From NCBI RefSeq assembly GCF_040115645.1, contig NW_027096015.1:682001-746000 (forward strand): DNA of 64,000 nt, read 5' to 3'. Positions 38,193 to 51,038 of this stretch are shown piece by piece (within the stretch, counting starts at the first letter, position 1; each line of letters begins with the position of its first letter). Source of the DNA: Euwallacea fornicatus. Taxonomy: Eukaryota > Arthropoda > Insecta > Coleoptera > Curculionidae. A model generated the notes under the pieces. The model had not been told where the DNA came from and searched no databases. It worked only from the letters and a program-made list of their open reading frames with translations. Both the position numbers and the translations under genes were made by a program.

Positions 38193-41100
38193 CTTAATCA
38201 AAGACTCAAATGAACCATCTCGACGAGATCTTTAACATAATGATACATATCATGATTGTATCATCTTGAGTTTCCACGAAAAATAGTACTTTATGAGCTC
38301 AAACATAAAATTTTTGTGACTTTTCACATGTTGAAGCTCGATAACTTCGGTCAATGAGGACCAAATTTCTTAATCAAATACTCAAATGAACCATCTCGAC
38401 GAGATTTTTAACATGACGTTACACATCATGATTGTATCTTCTTGAGTTTTAAAGAAAAATAGTACTTAATGAGCTCAAACATACAATTTTTGTGACTTTT
38501 CACATGTTGAAGCTCGATAACTTCGGTCAATGAGGACCAAATTTCTTAATCAAAGACTCAAAAGAACCATCTCGACGAGATTTTTAACATGACGTAACAC
38601 ATCATGATTGTATCATCTTGAGTTTCAAAGAAAAATAGTACTTTATGAGCTCAAACATACAATTTTTGTGACTTTTCACACTTTGAAGCTCGATAACTTC
38701 GGTCAATGAGGACCAAATTTCTTAATCAAAGACTCAAATGAACCATCTCGACGAGATCTTTAACATGACGTAACACATCATGATTGTATCATCTTGAGTT
38801 TCAAAGAAAAATAGTACTTTATGAGCTCAAACATACAAGTTTTGTGACTTTTCACACTTTGAAGCTCGATAACTTCGGTCAATGAGGACCAAATTTCTTA
38901 ATCAAAGACTCAAATGAACCATCTCGACGAGATCTTTAACATGACGTAATACATCATGATTGTATCATCTTGAGTTTCAAAGAAAAATAGTACTTTATGA
39001 GCTCAATCATAAAATTTTTGTGACTTTTCACATGTTGAAGCTCGATAACTTCGGTCAATGAGGACCAAATTTCTTAATCAAAGACTCAAATGAACCATCT
39101 CGACGAGATTTTTAACATGACGTTACACATCATGATTGTATCATCTTGAGTTTCCACGAAAAATAGTACTTTATGAGCTCAAACATACAAGTTTTGTGAC
39201 TTTTCACACTTTGAAGCTCTATAACTTCGGTCAATGAGGACCAAATTTCTTAATCAAATACTCAAATGAACCATCTCGACGAGATCTTTAACATGACGTT
39301 ACACATCATGATTGTATCATCTTGAGTTTCAAAGAAAAATAGTACTTTATGAGCTCAAACATACAAGTTTTGTGACTTTTCACATTTTGAAGCTCGATAA
39401 CTTCGGTCAATGAGGACCAAATTTCTTAATCAAAGACTCAAATGAACCATCTCGACGAGATCTTTAACATAATGATACATATCATGATTGTATCATCTTG
39501 AGTTTCCACGAAAAATAGTACTTTATGAGCTCAAACATAAAATTTTTGTGACTTTTCACATGTTGAAGCTCGATAACTTCGGTCAATGAGGACCAAATTT
39601 CTTAATCAAAGACTCAAATGAACCATCTCGACGAGATCTTTAACATGACGTAATACATCATGATTGTATCATCTTGAGTTTCAAAGAAAAATAGTACTTT
39701 ATGAGCTCAATCATAAAATTTTTGTGACTTTTCACATGTTGAAGCTCGATAACTTCGGTCAATGAGGACCAAATTTCTTAATCAAAGACTCAAATGAACC
39801 ATCTCGACGAGATTTTTAACATGACGTTACACATCATGATTGTATCATCTTGAGTTTCCACGAAAAATAGTACTTTATGAGCTCAAACATACAAGTTTTG
39901 TGACTTTTCACACTTTGAAGCTCTATAACTTCGGTCAATGAAGACCAAATTTCTTAATCAAAGACTCAAATGAACCATCTCGACGAGATCTTTAACATAA
40001 TGATACATATCATGATTGTATCATCTTGAGTTTCCACGAAAAATAGTACTTTATGAGCTCAAACATAAAATTTTTGTGACTTTTCACATGTTGAAGCTCG
40101 ATAACTTCGGTCAATGAGGACCAAATTTCTTAATCAAATACTCAAATGAACCATCTCGACGAGATCTTTAACATGACGTTACACATCATGATTGTATCTT
40201 CTTGAGTTTCAAAGAAAAATAGTACTTAATGAGCTCAAACATACAAGTTTTGTGACTTTTCACATTTTGAAGCTCGATAACTTCGGTCAATGAGGACCAA
40301 ATTTCTTAATCAAAGACTCAAATGAACCATCTCGACGAGATCTTTAACATAATGATACACATCATGATTGTATCATCTTGAGTTTCCACGAAAAATAGTA
40401 CTTAATCAGCTCAAACATACAAGTTTTGTGACTTTTCACATTTTGAAGCTCGATAACTTCGGTCAATGAGGACCAAATTTCCTAATCAAAGACTCAAATG
40501 AACCATCTCGACGAGATCTTTAACATGACGTAACACATCATGATTGTATCATCTTGAGTTTCCACGAAAAATAGTACTTTATGAGCTCAAACATACAAGT
40601 TTTGTGACTTTTCACATGTTGAAGCAAGATAACTTCGGTCAATGAGGACCAAATTTCTTAATCAAAGACTCAAATGAACCATCTCGACGAGATCTTTAAC
40701 ATGACGTAACACATCATGATTGTATCATCTTGAGTTTCAAAGAAAAATAGTACTTTATGAGCTCAAACATACAAGTTTTGTGACTTTTCACACTTTGAAG
40801 CTCTATAACTTCGGTCAATGAGGACCAAATTTCTTAATCAAAGACTCAAATGAACCATCTCGACGAGATCTTTAACATAATGGTACATATCATGATTGTA
40901 TCATCTTGAGTTTCCACGAAAAATAGTACTTTATGAGCTCAAACATAAAATTTTTGTGACTTTTCACATGTTGAAGCTCGATAACTTCGGTCAATGAGGA
41001 CCAAATTTCTTAATCAAATACTCAAATGAACCAAGTCGACGAGATCTTTAACATGACGTTACACATCATGATTGTATCTTCTTGAGTTTCAAAGAAAAAT

Positions 41101-44000
41101 AGTACTTAATGAGCTCAAACATACAAGTTTTGTGACTTTTCACATTTTGAAGCTCGATAACTTCGGTCAATGAGGACCAAATTTCTTAATCAAAGACTCA
41201 AATGAACCATCTCGACGAGATCTTTAACATGACGTAACACATCATGATTGTATCATCTTGAGTTTCAAAGAAAAATAGTACTTTATGAGTTCAAACATAC
41301 AATTTTTGTGACTTTTCACATGTTGAAGCTCGATAACTTCGGTCAATGAGGACCAAATTTCTTTATCAAACACTCAAATGAACCATCTCGACGAGATTTT
41401 TAACATGACGTTACACATCATGATTGTATCTTCTTGAGTTTCAAAGAAAAATAGTACTTTATGAGCTCAAACATAAAATTTTTGTGACTTTTCACATGTT
41501 GAAGCTCGATAACTTCGGTCAATGAGGACCAAATTTCTTAATCAAAGACTCAAATGAACCATCTCGACGAGATCTTTAACATGACGTAACACATCATGAT
41601 TGTATCATCTTGAGTTTCAAAGAAAAATAGTACTTTATGAGCTCAAACATACAAGTTTTGTGACTTTTCACACTTTGAAGCTCTATAACTTCGGTCAATG
41701 AGGACCAAATTTCTTAATCAAAGACTCAAATGAACCATCTCGACGAGATCTTTTACATAATGATACACATCATGATTGTATCATCTTGAGTTTCCACGAA
41801 AAATAGTACTTAATCAGCTCAAACATACAAGTTTTGTGACTTTTCACATTTTGAAGCTCGATAACTTCGGTCAATGAGGACCAAATTTCTTAATCAAAGA
41901 CTCAAATGAACCATCTCGACGAGATCTTTAACATAATGATACACATCATGATTGTATCATCTTGAGTTTCCACGAAAAATAGTACTTTATGAGCTTAAAC
42001 ATAAAATTTTTGTGACTTTTCACATGTTGAAGCTCGATAACTTCGGTCAATGAGGACCAAATTTCTTAATCAAAGACTCAAATGAACCATCTCGACGAGA
42101 TCTTTAACATAATGATACATATCATGATTGTATCATCTTGAGTTTCCACGAAAAATAGTACTTTATGAGCTCAAACATAAAATTTTTGTGACTTTTCACA
42201 TGTTGAAGCTCGATAACTTCGGTCAATGAGGACCAAATTTCTTAATCAAATACTCAAATGAACCATCTCGACGAGATTTTTAACATGACGTTACACATCA
42301 TGATTGTATCTTCTTGAGTTTCAAAGAAAAATAGTACTTAATGAGCTCAAACATACAAGTTTTGTGACTTTTCACATTTTGAAGCTCGATAACTTCGGTC
42401 AATGAGGACCAAATTTCTTAATCAAAGACTCAAATGAACCATCTCGACGAGATCTTTCACATGACGTAACACATCATGATTGTATCATCTTGAGTTTCCA
42501 CGAAAAATAGTACTTTATGAGCTCAAACATACAATTTTTGTGACTTTTCACATGTTGAAGCTCGATAACTTCGGTCAATGAGGACCAAATTTCTTTATCA
42601 AAGACTCAAATGAACCATCTCGACGAGATTTTTAACATGACGTTACACATCATGATTGTATCTTCTTGAGTTTCAAAGAAAAATAGTACTTTATGAGCTC
42701 AAACATAAAATTTTTGTGACTTTTCACATGTTGAAGCTCGATAACTTCGGTCAATGAGGAACAAATTTCTTAATCAAAGACTCAAATGAACCATCTCGAC
42801 GAGATCTTTAACATAATGATACATATCATGATTGTATCATCTTGAGTTTCCACGAAAAATAGTACTTTATGAGCTCAAACATAAAATTTTTGTGACTTTT
42901 CACATGTTGAAGCTCGATAACTTCGGTCAATGAGGACCAAATTTCTTAATCAAATACTCAAATGAACCATCTCGACGAGATCTTTAACATGACGTTACAC
43001 ATCATGATTTTATCTTCTTGAGTTTCAAAGAAAAATAGTACTTAATGAGCTCAAACATACAAGTTTTGTGACTTTTCACATTTTGAAGCTCGATAACTTC
43101 GGTCAATGAGGACCAAATTTCTTAATCAAAGACTCAAATGAACCATCTCGACGAGATCTTTAACATGACGTAACACATCATGATTGTATCATCTTGAGTT
43201 TCAAAGAAAAATAGTACTTTATGAGTTCAAACATACAATTTTTGTGACTTTTCACATGTTGAAGCTCGATAACTTCGGTCAATGAGGACCAAATTTCTTT
43301 ATCAAAGACTCAAATGAACCATCTCGACGAGATTTTTAACATGACGTTACACATCATGATTGTATCTTCTTGAGTTTCCACGAAAAATAGTACTTTATGA
43401 GCTCAAACATAAAATTTTTGTGACTTTCCACATGTTGAAGCTCGATAACTTCGGTCAATGAGGACCAAATTTCTTAATCAAATACTCAAATGAACCATCT
43501 CGACGAGATCGTTAACATGACGTTACACATCATGATTGTATCTTCTTGAGTTTCAAAGAAAAATAGTATTTAATGAGCTCAAACATACAAGTTTTGTGAC
43601 TTTTCACATTTTGAAGCTCGATAACTTCGGTCAATGAGGACCAAATTTCTTAATCAAAGACTCAAATGAACCATCTCGACGAGATCTTTAACATGACGTA
43701 ACACATCATGATTGTATCATCTTGAGTTTCAAAGAAAAATAGTACTTTATGAGCTCAAACATACAATTTTTGTGACTTTTCACATGTTGAAGCTCGATAA
43801 CTTCGGTCAATGAGGACCAAATTTCTTAATCAAAGACTCAAATGAACCATCTCGACGAGATCTTTAACATAATGATACATATCATGATTGTATCATCTTG
43901 AGTTTCCACGAAAAATAGTACTTAATCTGCTCAAACATACAAGTTTTGTGACTTTTCACACTTTGAAGCTCGATAACTTCGGTCAATGAGGACCAAATTT
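38193..44000. repeat. Transition and right-zone monomers
   Basis: New variants enter here. 'ctcaatcat' (m111 T) appears at 39001 and 39705 (four monomers apart), and 'gacgtaatac' (m54 T) accompanies it. 'ctttatc' returns at about 41351, 42591 and 43310, and 'aaatttcctaat' (m2 C) occurs at 40482. The stretch from about 40.5 to 43.8 kb is loosely repeated at 51.1-54.7 kb: 'ccaagtcg' 41033/51591 and 'gagcttaaac' 41991/52901. Many private single changes are scattered here, so this part looks less recently homogenised than 32.7-38.2 kb. No gene. Confidence 0.7.
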
Positions 44001-44174
44001 CTTAATCAAAGACTCAAATGAACCATCTCGACGAGATCTTTAACATGACGTAATACATCATGATTGTATCATCTTGAGTTTCAAAAAAATAGTACTTTAT
44101 GAGCTCAATCATAAAATTTTTGTGACTTTTCACATGTTGAAGCTCGATAACTTCGGTCAATGAGGACCAAATTT
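44001..44174. repeat. Short monomer (174 bp), only indel found
   Basis: At 44081-44090 this monomer reads 'tcaaaaaaat' where its type has 'tcaaagaaaaat', a 2-bp loss next to an A run. All monomer starts before it fit 1+176n and all starts checked after it fit 176n-1. The monomer is otherwise an ordinary right-zone 'gacgtaatac/ctcaatcat' type. Replication slippage or a sequencing or consensus error in a homopolymer-rich spot would both explain it. Confidence 0.9.
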
Positions 44175-47100
44175 CTTAATCAAAGACTCAAATGAACCAT
44201 CTCGACGAGATCTTTAACATAATGATACATATCATGATTGTATCATCTTGAGTTTCCACGAAAAATAGTACTTTATGAGCTCAAACATAAAATTTTTGTG
44301 ACTTTTCACATGTTGAAGCTCGATAACTTCGGTCAATGAGGACCAAATTTCTTAATCAAATACTCAAATGAACCATCTCGACGAGATCTTTAACATGACG
44401 TTACACATCATGATTGTATCTTATTGAGTTTCAAAGAAAAATAGTACTTAATGAGCTCAAACATACAAGTTTTGTGACTTTTCACATTTTGAAGCTCGAT
44501 AACTTCGGTCAATGAGGACCAAATTTCTTAATCAAAGACTCAAATGAACCATCTCGACGAGATTTTTAACATGACGTTACACATCATGATTGTATCATCT
44601 TGAGTTTCAAAGAAAAATAGTACTTAATGAGCTCAAACATACAATTTTTGTGACTTTTCACATGTTGAAGCTCGATAACTTCGGTCAATGAGGACCAAAT
44701 TTCTTCTTCAAAGACTCAAATGAACCATCTCGACGAGATCTTTTACATAATGATACACATCATGATTGTATCATCTTGAGTTTCCACGAAAAATAGTACT
44801 TAATCTGCTCAAACATACAAGTTTTGTGACTTTTCACATTTTGAAGCTCGATAACTTCGGTCAATGAGGACCAAATTTCTTAATCAAAGACTCAAATGAA
44901 CCATCTCGACGAGATCTTTAACATGACGTAACACATCATGATTGTATCATCTTGAGTTTCAAAGAAAAATAGTACTTTATGAGTTCAAACATACAATTTT
45001 TGTGACTTTTCACATGTTGAAGCTCGATAACTTCGGTCAATGAGGACCAAATTTCTTTATCAAAGACTCAAATGAACCATCTCGACGAGATTTTTAACAT
45101 GACGTTACACATCATGATTGTATCTTCTTGAGTTTCAAAGAAAAATAGTACTTAATGAGCTCAAACATACAATTTTTGTGACTTTTCACATGTTGAAGCT
45201 CGATAACTTCGGTCAATGAGGACCAAATTTCTTAATCAAAGACTCAAATGAACCATCTCGACGAGATCTTTAACATGACGTAACACATCATGATTGTATC
45301 ATCTTGAGTTTCAAAGAAAAATAGTACTTTATGAGCTCAAACATACAATTTTTGTGACTTTTCACACTTTGAAGCTCGATAACTTCGGTCAATGAGGACC
45401 AAATTTCTTAATCAAAGACTCAAATGAACCATCTCGACGAGATCTTTAACATGACGTAACACATCATGATTGTATCATCTTGAGTTTCAAAGAAAAATAG
45501 TACTTTATGAGTTCAAACATACAATTTTTGTGACTTTTCACATGTTGAAGCTCGATAACTTCGGTCAATGAGGACCAAATTTCTTTATCAAAGACTCAAA
45601 TGAACCATCTCGACGAGATTTTTAACATGACGTTACACATCATGATTGTATCTTCTTGAGTTTCCACGAAAAATAGTACTTTATGAGCTCAAACATAAAA
45701 TTTTTGTGACTTTCCACATGTTGAAGCTCGATAACTTCGGTCAATGAGGACCAAATTTCTTAATCAAATACTCAAATGAACCATCTCGACGAGATCTTTA
45801 ACATGACGTTACACATCATGATTGTATCTTCTTGAGTTTCAAAGAAAAATAGTATTTAATGAGCTCAAACATACAAGTTTTATGACTTTTCACATTTTGA
45901 AGCTCGATAACTTCGGTCAATGAGGACCAAATTTCTTAATCAAAGACTCAAATGAACCATCTCGACGAGATCTTTAACATGACGTAACACATCATGATTG
46001 TATCATCTTGAGTTTCAAAGAAAAATAGTACTTTATGAGCTCAAACATACAATTTTTGTGACTTTTCACATGTTGAAGCTCGATAACTTCGGTCAATGAG
46101 GACCAAATTTCTTCTTCAAAGACTCAAATGAACCATCTCGACGAGATCTTTTACATAATGATACACATCATGATTGTATCATCTTGAGTTTCCACGAAAA
46201 ATAGTACTTAATCTGCTCAAACATACAAGTTTTGTGACTTTTCACACTTTGAAGCTCGATAACTTCGGTCAATGAGGACCAAATTTCTTAATCAAAGACT
46301 CAAATGAACCATCTCGACGAGATCTTTAACATGACGTAATACATCATGATTGTATCATCTTGAGTTTCAAAGAAAAATAGTACTTTATGAGCTCAATCAT
46401 AAAATTTTTGTGACTTTTCACATGTTGAAGCTCGATAACTTCGGTCAATGAGGACCAAATTTCTTAATCAAAGACTCAAATGAACCATCTCGACGAGATC
46501 TTTAACATGACGTAACACATCATGATTGTATCATCTTGAGTTTCCACGAAAAATAGTACTTTATGAGCTCAATCATAAAATTTTTGTGACTTTTCACATG
46601 TTGAAGCTCGATAACTTCGGTCAATGAGGACCAAATTTCTTAATCAAAGACTCAAATGAACCATCTCGACGAGATCTTTAACATGACGTAACACATCATG
46701 ATTGTATCATCTTGAGTTTCCACGAAAAATAGTACTTTATGAGCTCAAACATACAAGTTTTGTGACTTTTCACATGTTGAAGCAAGATAACTTCGGTCAA
46801 TGAGGACCAAATTTCTTAATCAAATACTCAAATGAACCATCTCGACGAGATCTTTAACATGACGTTACACATCATGATTGTATCTTCTTGAGTTTCAAAG
46901 AAAAATAGTATTTAATGAGCTCAAACATACAAGTTTTATGACTTTTCACATTTTGAAGCTCGATAACTTCGGTCAATGAGGACCAAATTTCTTAATCAAA
47001 GACTCAAATGAACCATCTCGACGAGATCTTTAACATGACGTAACACATCATGATTGTATCATCTTGAGTTTCAAAGAAAAATAGTACTTTATGAGCTCAA

Positions 47101-47518
47101 ACATACAATTTTTGTGACTTTTCACATGTTGAAGCTCGATAACTTCGGTCAATGAGGACCAAATTTCTTCTTCAAAGACTCAAATGAACCATCTCGACGA
47201 GATCTTTTACATAATGATACACATCATGATTGTATCATCTTGAGTTTCCACGAAAAATAGTACTTAATCTGCTCAAACATACAAGTTTTGTGACTTTTCA
47301 CACTTTGAAGCTCTATAACTTCGGTCAATGAGGACCAAATTTCTTAATCAAAGACTCAAATGAACCATCTCGACGAGATCTTTAACATAATGGTACATAT
47401 CATGATTGTATCATCTTGAGTTTCTACGAAAAATAGTACTTTATGAGCTCAAACATAAAATTTTTGTGACTTTTCACATGTTGAAGCTCGATAACTTCGG
47501 TCAATGAGAACCAAATTT
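44175..47518. repeat. Right-zone mosaic with 6- and 8-monomer spacings
   Basis: 'cttcttcaaag' monomers (m4-m5 CT) lie at 44701, 46109 and 47165, spaced 8 and 6 monomers apart, each with 'ttttac' and 'cttaatctg' (m103-m104 CT). 'agtatttaatg' monomers at 45851 and 46907 (6 apart) repeat one seen at 43565. Each time the order is 'agtattt', 'gacgtaac/acaattttt', 'cttcttc', so this three-monomer cassette was copied. 'tttctacg' near 47422 is a private change of 'tttccacg'. Confidence 0.7.
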
Positions 47519-48926
47519 CTTAATCAAATACTCAAATGAACCAGCTCGACGAGATCTTTAACATGACGTTACACATCATGATTGTATCTTCTTGAGTTTC
47601 AAAGAAAAATAGTACTTAATGAGCTCAAACATACAAGTTTTGTGACTTTTCACATTTTGAAGCTCGATAACTTCGGTCAATGAGGACCAAATTTCTTAAT
47701 CAAAGACTCAAATGAACCATCTCGACGAGATTTTTAACATGACGTTACACATCATGATTGTATTATCTTGAGTTTCCACGAAAAATAGTACTTTATGAGC
47801 TCAAACATACAAGTTTTGTGACTTTTCACATGTTGAAGCAAGATAACTTCGGTCAATGAGGACCAAATTTCTTAATCAAATACTCAAATGAACCATCTCG
47901 ACGAGATTTTTAACATGACGTTACACATCATGATTGTATCTTCTTGAGTTTCAAAGAAAAATAGTACTTAATGAGCTCAAACATACAATTTTTGTGACTT
48001 TTCACATGTTGAAGCTCGATAACTTCGGTCAATGAGGACCAAATTTCTTAATCAAAGACTCAAATGAACCATCTCGACGAGATCTTTAACATGACGTAAC
48101 ACATCATGATTGTATCATCTTGAGTTTCAAAGAAAAATAGTACTTTATGAGCTCAAACATACAAGTTTTGTGACTTTTCACACTTTGAAGCTCGATAACT
48201 TCGGTCAATGAGGACCAAATTTCTTAATCAAAGACTCAAATGAACCATCTCGACGAGATCTTTAACATGACGTAATACATCATGATTGTATCATCTTGAG
48301 TTTCAAAGAAAAATAGTACTTTATGAGCTCAAACATAAAATTTTTGTGACTTTTCACATGTTGAAGCTCGATAACTTCGGTCAATGAGAACCAAATTTCT
48401 TAATCAAATACTCAAATGAACCAGCTCGACGAGATCTTTAACATGACGTTACACATCATGATTGTATCTTCTTGAGTTTCAAAGAAAAATAGTACTTAAT
48501 GAGCTCAAACATACAAGTTTTGTGACTTTTCACATTTTGAAGCTCGATAACTTCGGTCAATGAGGACCAAATTTCTTAATCAAAGACTCAAATGAACCAT
48601 CTCGACGAGATTTTTAACATGACGTTACACATCATGATTGTATTATCTTGAGTTTCCACGAAAAATAGTACTTTATGAGCTCAAACATACAAGTTTTGTG
48701 ACTTTTCACATGTTGAAGCAAGATAACTTCGGTCAATGAGGACCAAATTTCTTAATCAAATACTCAAATGAACCATCTCGACGAGATTTTTAACATGACG
48801 TTACACATCATGATTGTATCTTCTTGAGTTTCAAAGAAAAATAGTACTTAATGAGCTCAAACATACAATTTTTGTGACTTTTCACATGTTGAAGCAAGAT
48901 AACTTCGGTCAATGAGGACCAAATTT
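47519..48926. repeat. 5-monomer duplication with 'ccagctcg' marker
   Basis: The 'ccagctcgac' monomer (47519-47694) recurs five monomers later (48399-48574; marker 47541/48421), each followed by a 'gattttt...tattatc' monomer with 'gcaagat' and a 'tactc/gattttt' monomer. The preceding monomer in each case carries 'gagaacc' for 'gaggacc' (47508 and 48388), so the copied block begins before 47519. In the second copy the third monomer ends in 'gcaagat' rather than 'gctcgat', which links it to the dimer that follows. Confidence 0.75.
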
Positions 48927-49278
48927 CTTAATCAAAGACTCAAATGAACCATCTCGACGAGATTTTTAACATGACGTTACACATCATGATTGTATTATCT
49001 TGAGTTTCCACGAAAAATAGTACTTTATGAGCTCAAACATACAAGTTTTGTGACTTTTCACATATTGAAGCAAGATAACTTCGGTCAATGAGGACCAAAT
49101 TTCTTAATCAAATACTCAAATGAACCATCTCGACGAGATTTTTAACATGACGTTACACATCATGATTGTATCTTCTTGAGTTTCAAAGAAAAATAGTACT
49201 TAATGAGCTCAAACATACAATTTTTGTGACTTTTCACATGTTGAAGCAAGATAACTTCGGTCAATGAGGACCAAATTT
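48575..49278. repeat. Tandem dimer HOR (2 x 352 bp)
   Basis: Monomers 48575-48926 and 48927-49278 are repeated pairs: first 'gattttt/gacgttac/tattatc/tccacg/acaag/gcaagat', then 'tactc/gattttt/ttctt/cttaatgag/acaattttt/gcaagat'. Apart from 'catattg' for 'catgttg' at about 49063 I noticed no difference. This is the shortest multi-monomer HOR in the window. Confidence 0.8.
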
Positions 49279-51038
49279 CTTAATCAAATACTCAAATGAA
49301 CCATCTCGACGAGATCTTTAACATAATGATACACATCATGATTGTATCATCTTGAGTTTCCACGAAAAATAGTACTTAATCAGCTCAAACATACAAGTTT
49401 TGTGACTTTTCACATTTTGAAGCTCGATAACTTCGGTCAATGAGGACCAAATTTCCTAATCAAAGACTCAAATGAACCATCTCGACGAGATCTTTAACAT
49501 GACGTAACACATCATGATTGTATCATCTTGAGTTTCCACGAAAAATAGTACTTAATCAGCTCAAACATACAAGTTTTGTGACTTTTCACATGTTGAAGCT
49601 CGATAACTTCGGTCAATGAGGACCAAATTTCTTAATCAAAGACTCAAATGAACCATCTCGACGAGATCTTTAACATAATGATACATATCATGATTGTATC
49701 ATCTTGAGTTTCCACGAAAAATAGTACTTTATGAGCTCAAACATAAAATTTTTGTGACTTTTCACATGTTGAAGCTCGATAACTTCGGTCAATGAGGACC
49801 AAATTTCTTAATCAAAGACTCAAATGAACCATCTCGACGAGATCTTTAACATGACGTAACACATCATGATTGTATCATCTTGAGTTTCAAAGAAAAATAG
49901 TACTTTATGAGCTCAAACATACAAGTTTTGTGACTTTTCACACTTTGAAGCTCGATAACTTCGGTCAATGAGGACCAAATTTCTTAATCAAAGACTCAAA
50001 TGAACCATCTCGACGAGATCTTTAACATGACGTAATACATCATGATTGTATCATCTTGAGTTTCAAAGAAAAATAGTACTTTATGAGCTCAATCATAAAA
50101 TTTTTGTGACTTTTCACATGTTGAAGCTCGATAACTTCGGTCAATGAGGACCAAATTTCTTAATCAAAGACTCAAATGAACCATCTCGACGAGATCTTTA
50201 ACATAATGATACACATCATGATTGTATCATCTTGAGTTTCCACGAAAAATAGTACTTAATCAGCTCAAACATACAAGTTTTGTGACTTTTCACATTTTGA
50301 AGCTCGATAACTTCGGTCAATGAGGACCAAATTTCCTAATCAAAGACTCAAATGAACCATCTCGACGAGATCTTTAACATGACGTAACACATCATGATTG
50401 TATCATCTTGAGTTTCCACGAAAAATAGTACTTAATCAGCTCAAACATACAAGTTTTGTGACTTTTCACATGTTGAAGCTCGATAACTTCGGTCAATGAG
50501 GACCAAATTTCTTAATCAAAGACTCAAATGAACCATCTCGACGAGATCTTTAACATAATGATACATATCATGATTGTATCATCTTGAGTTTCCACGAAAA
50601 ATAGTACTTTATGAGCTCAAACATAAAATTTTTGTTACTTTTCACATGTTGAAGCTCGATAACTTCGGTCAATGAGGACCAAATTTCTTAATCAAAGACT
50701 CAAATGAACCATCTCGACGAGATCTTTAACATGACGTAACACATCATGATTGTATCATCTTGAGTTTCAAAGAAAAATAGTACTTTATGAGCTCAAACAT
50801 ACAAGTTTTGTGACTTTTCACACTTTGAAGCTCGATAACTTCGGTCAATGAGGACCAAATTTCTTAATCAAAGACTCAAATGAACCATCTCGACGAGATC
50901 TTTAACATGACGTAACACATCATGATTGTATCATCTTGAGTTTCCACGAAAAATAGTACTTTATGAGCTCAAACATACAATTTTTGTGACTTTTCACATG
51001 TTGAAGCTCGATAACTTCGGTCAATGAGGACCAAATTT
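49279..51038. repeat. Two 5-monomer units (2 x 880 bp)
   Basis: 49279-50158 and 50159-51038 share the order 'aatgatacac/cttaatcag', 'aaatttcctaat' (49455/50335), 'aatgatacat', 'gacgtaac/cacactttg'. The fifth monomer differs ('gacgtaatac/ctcaatcat' in copy 1, 'gacgtaac/tccacg/acaattttt' in copy 2), and the third has 'gtgac' in copy 1 but 'gttac' in copy 2. Confidence 0.75.
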
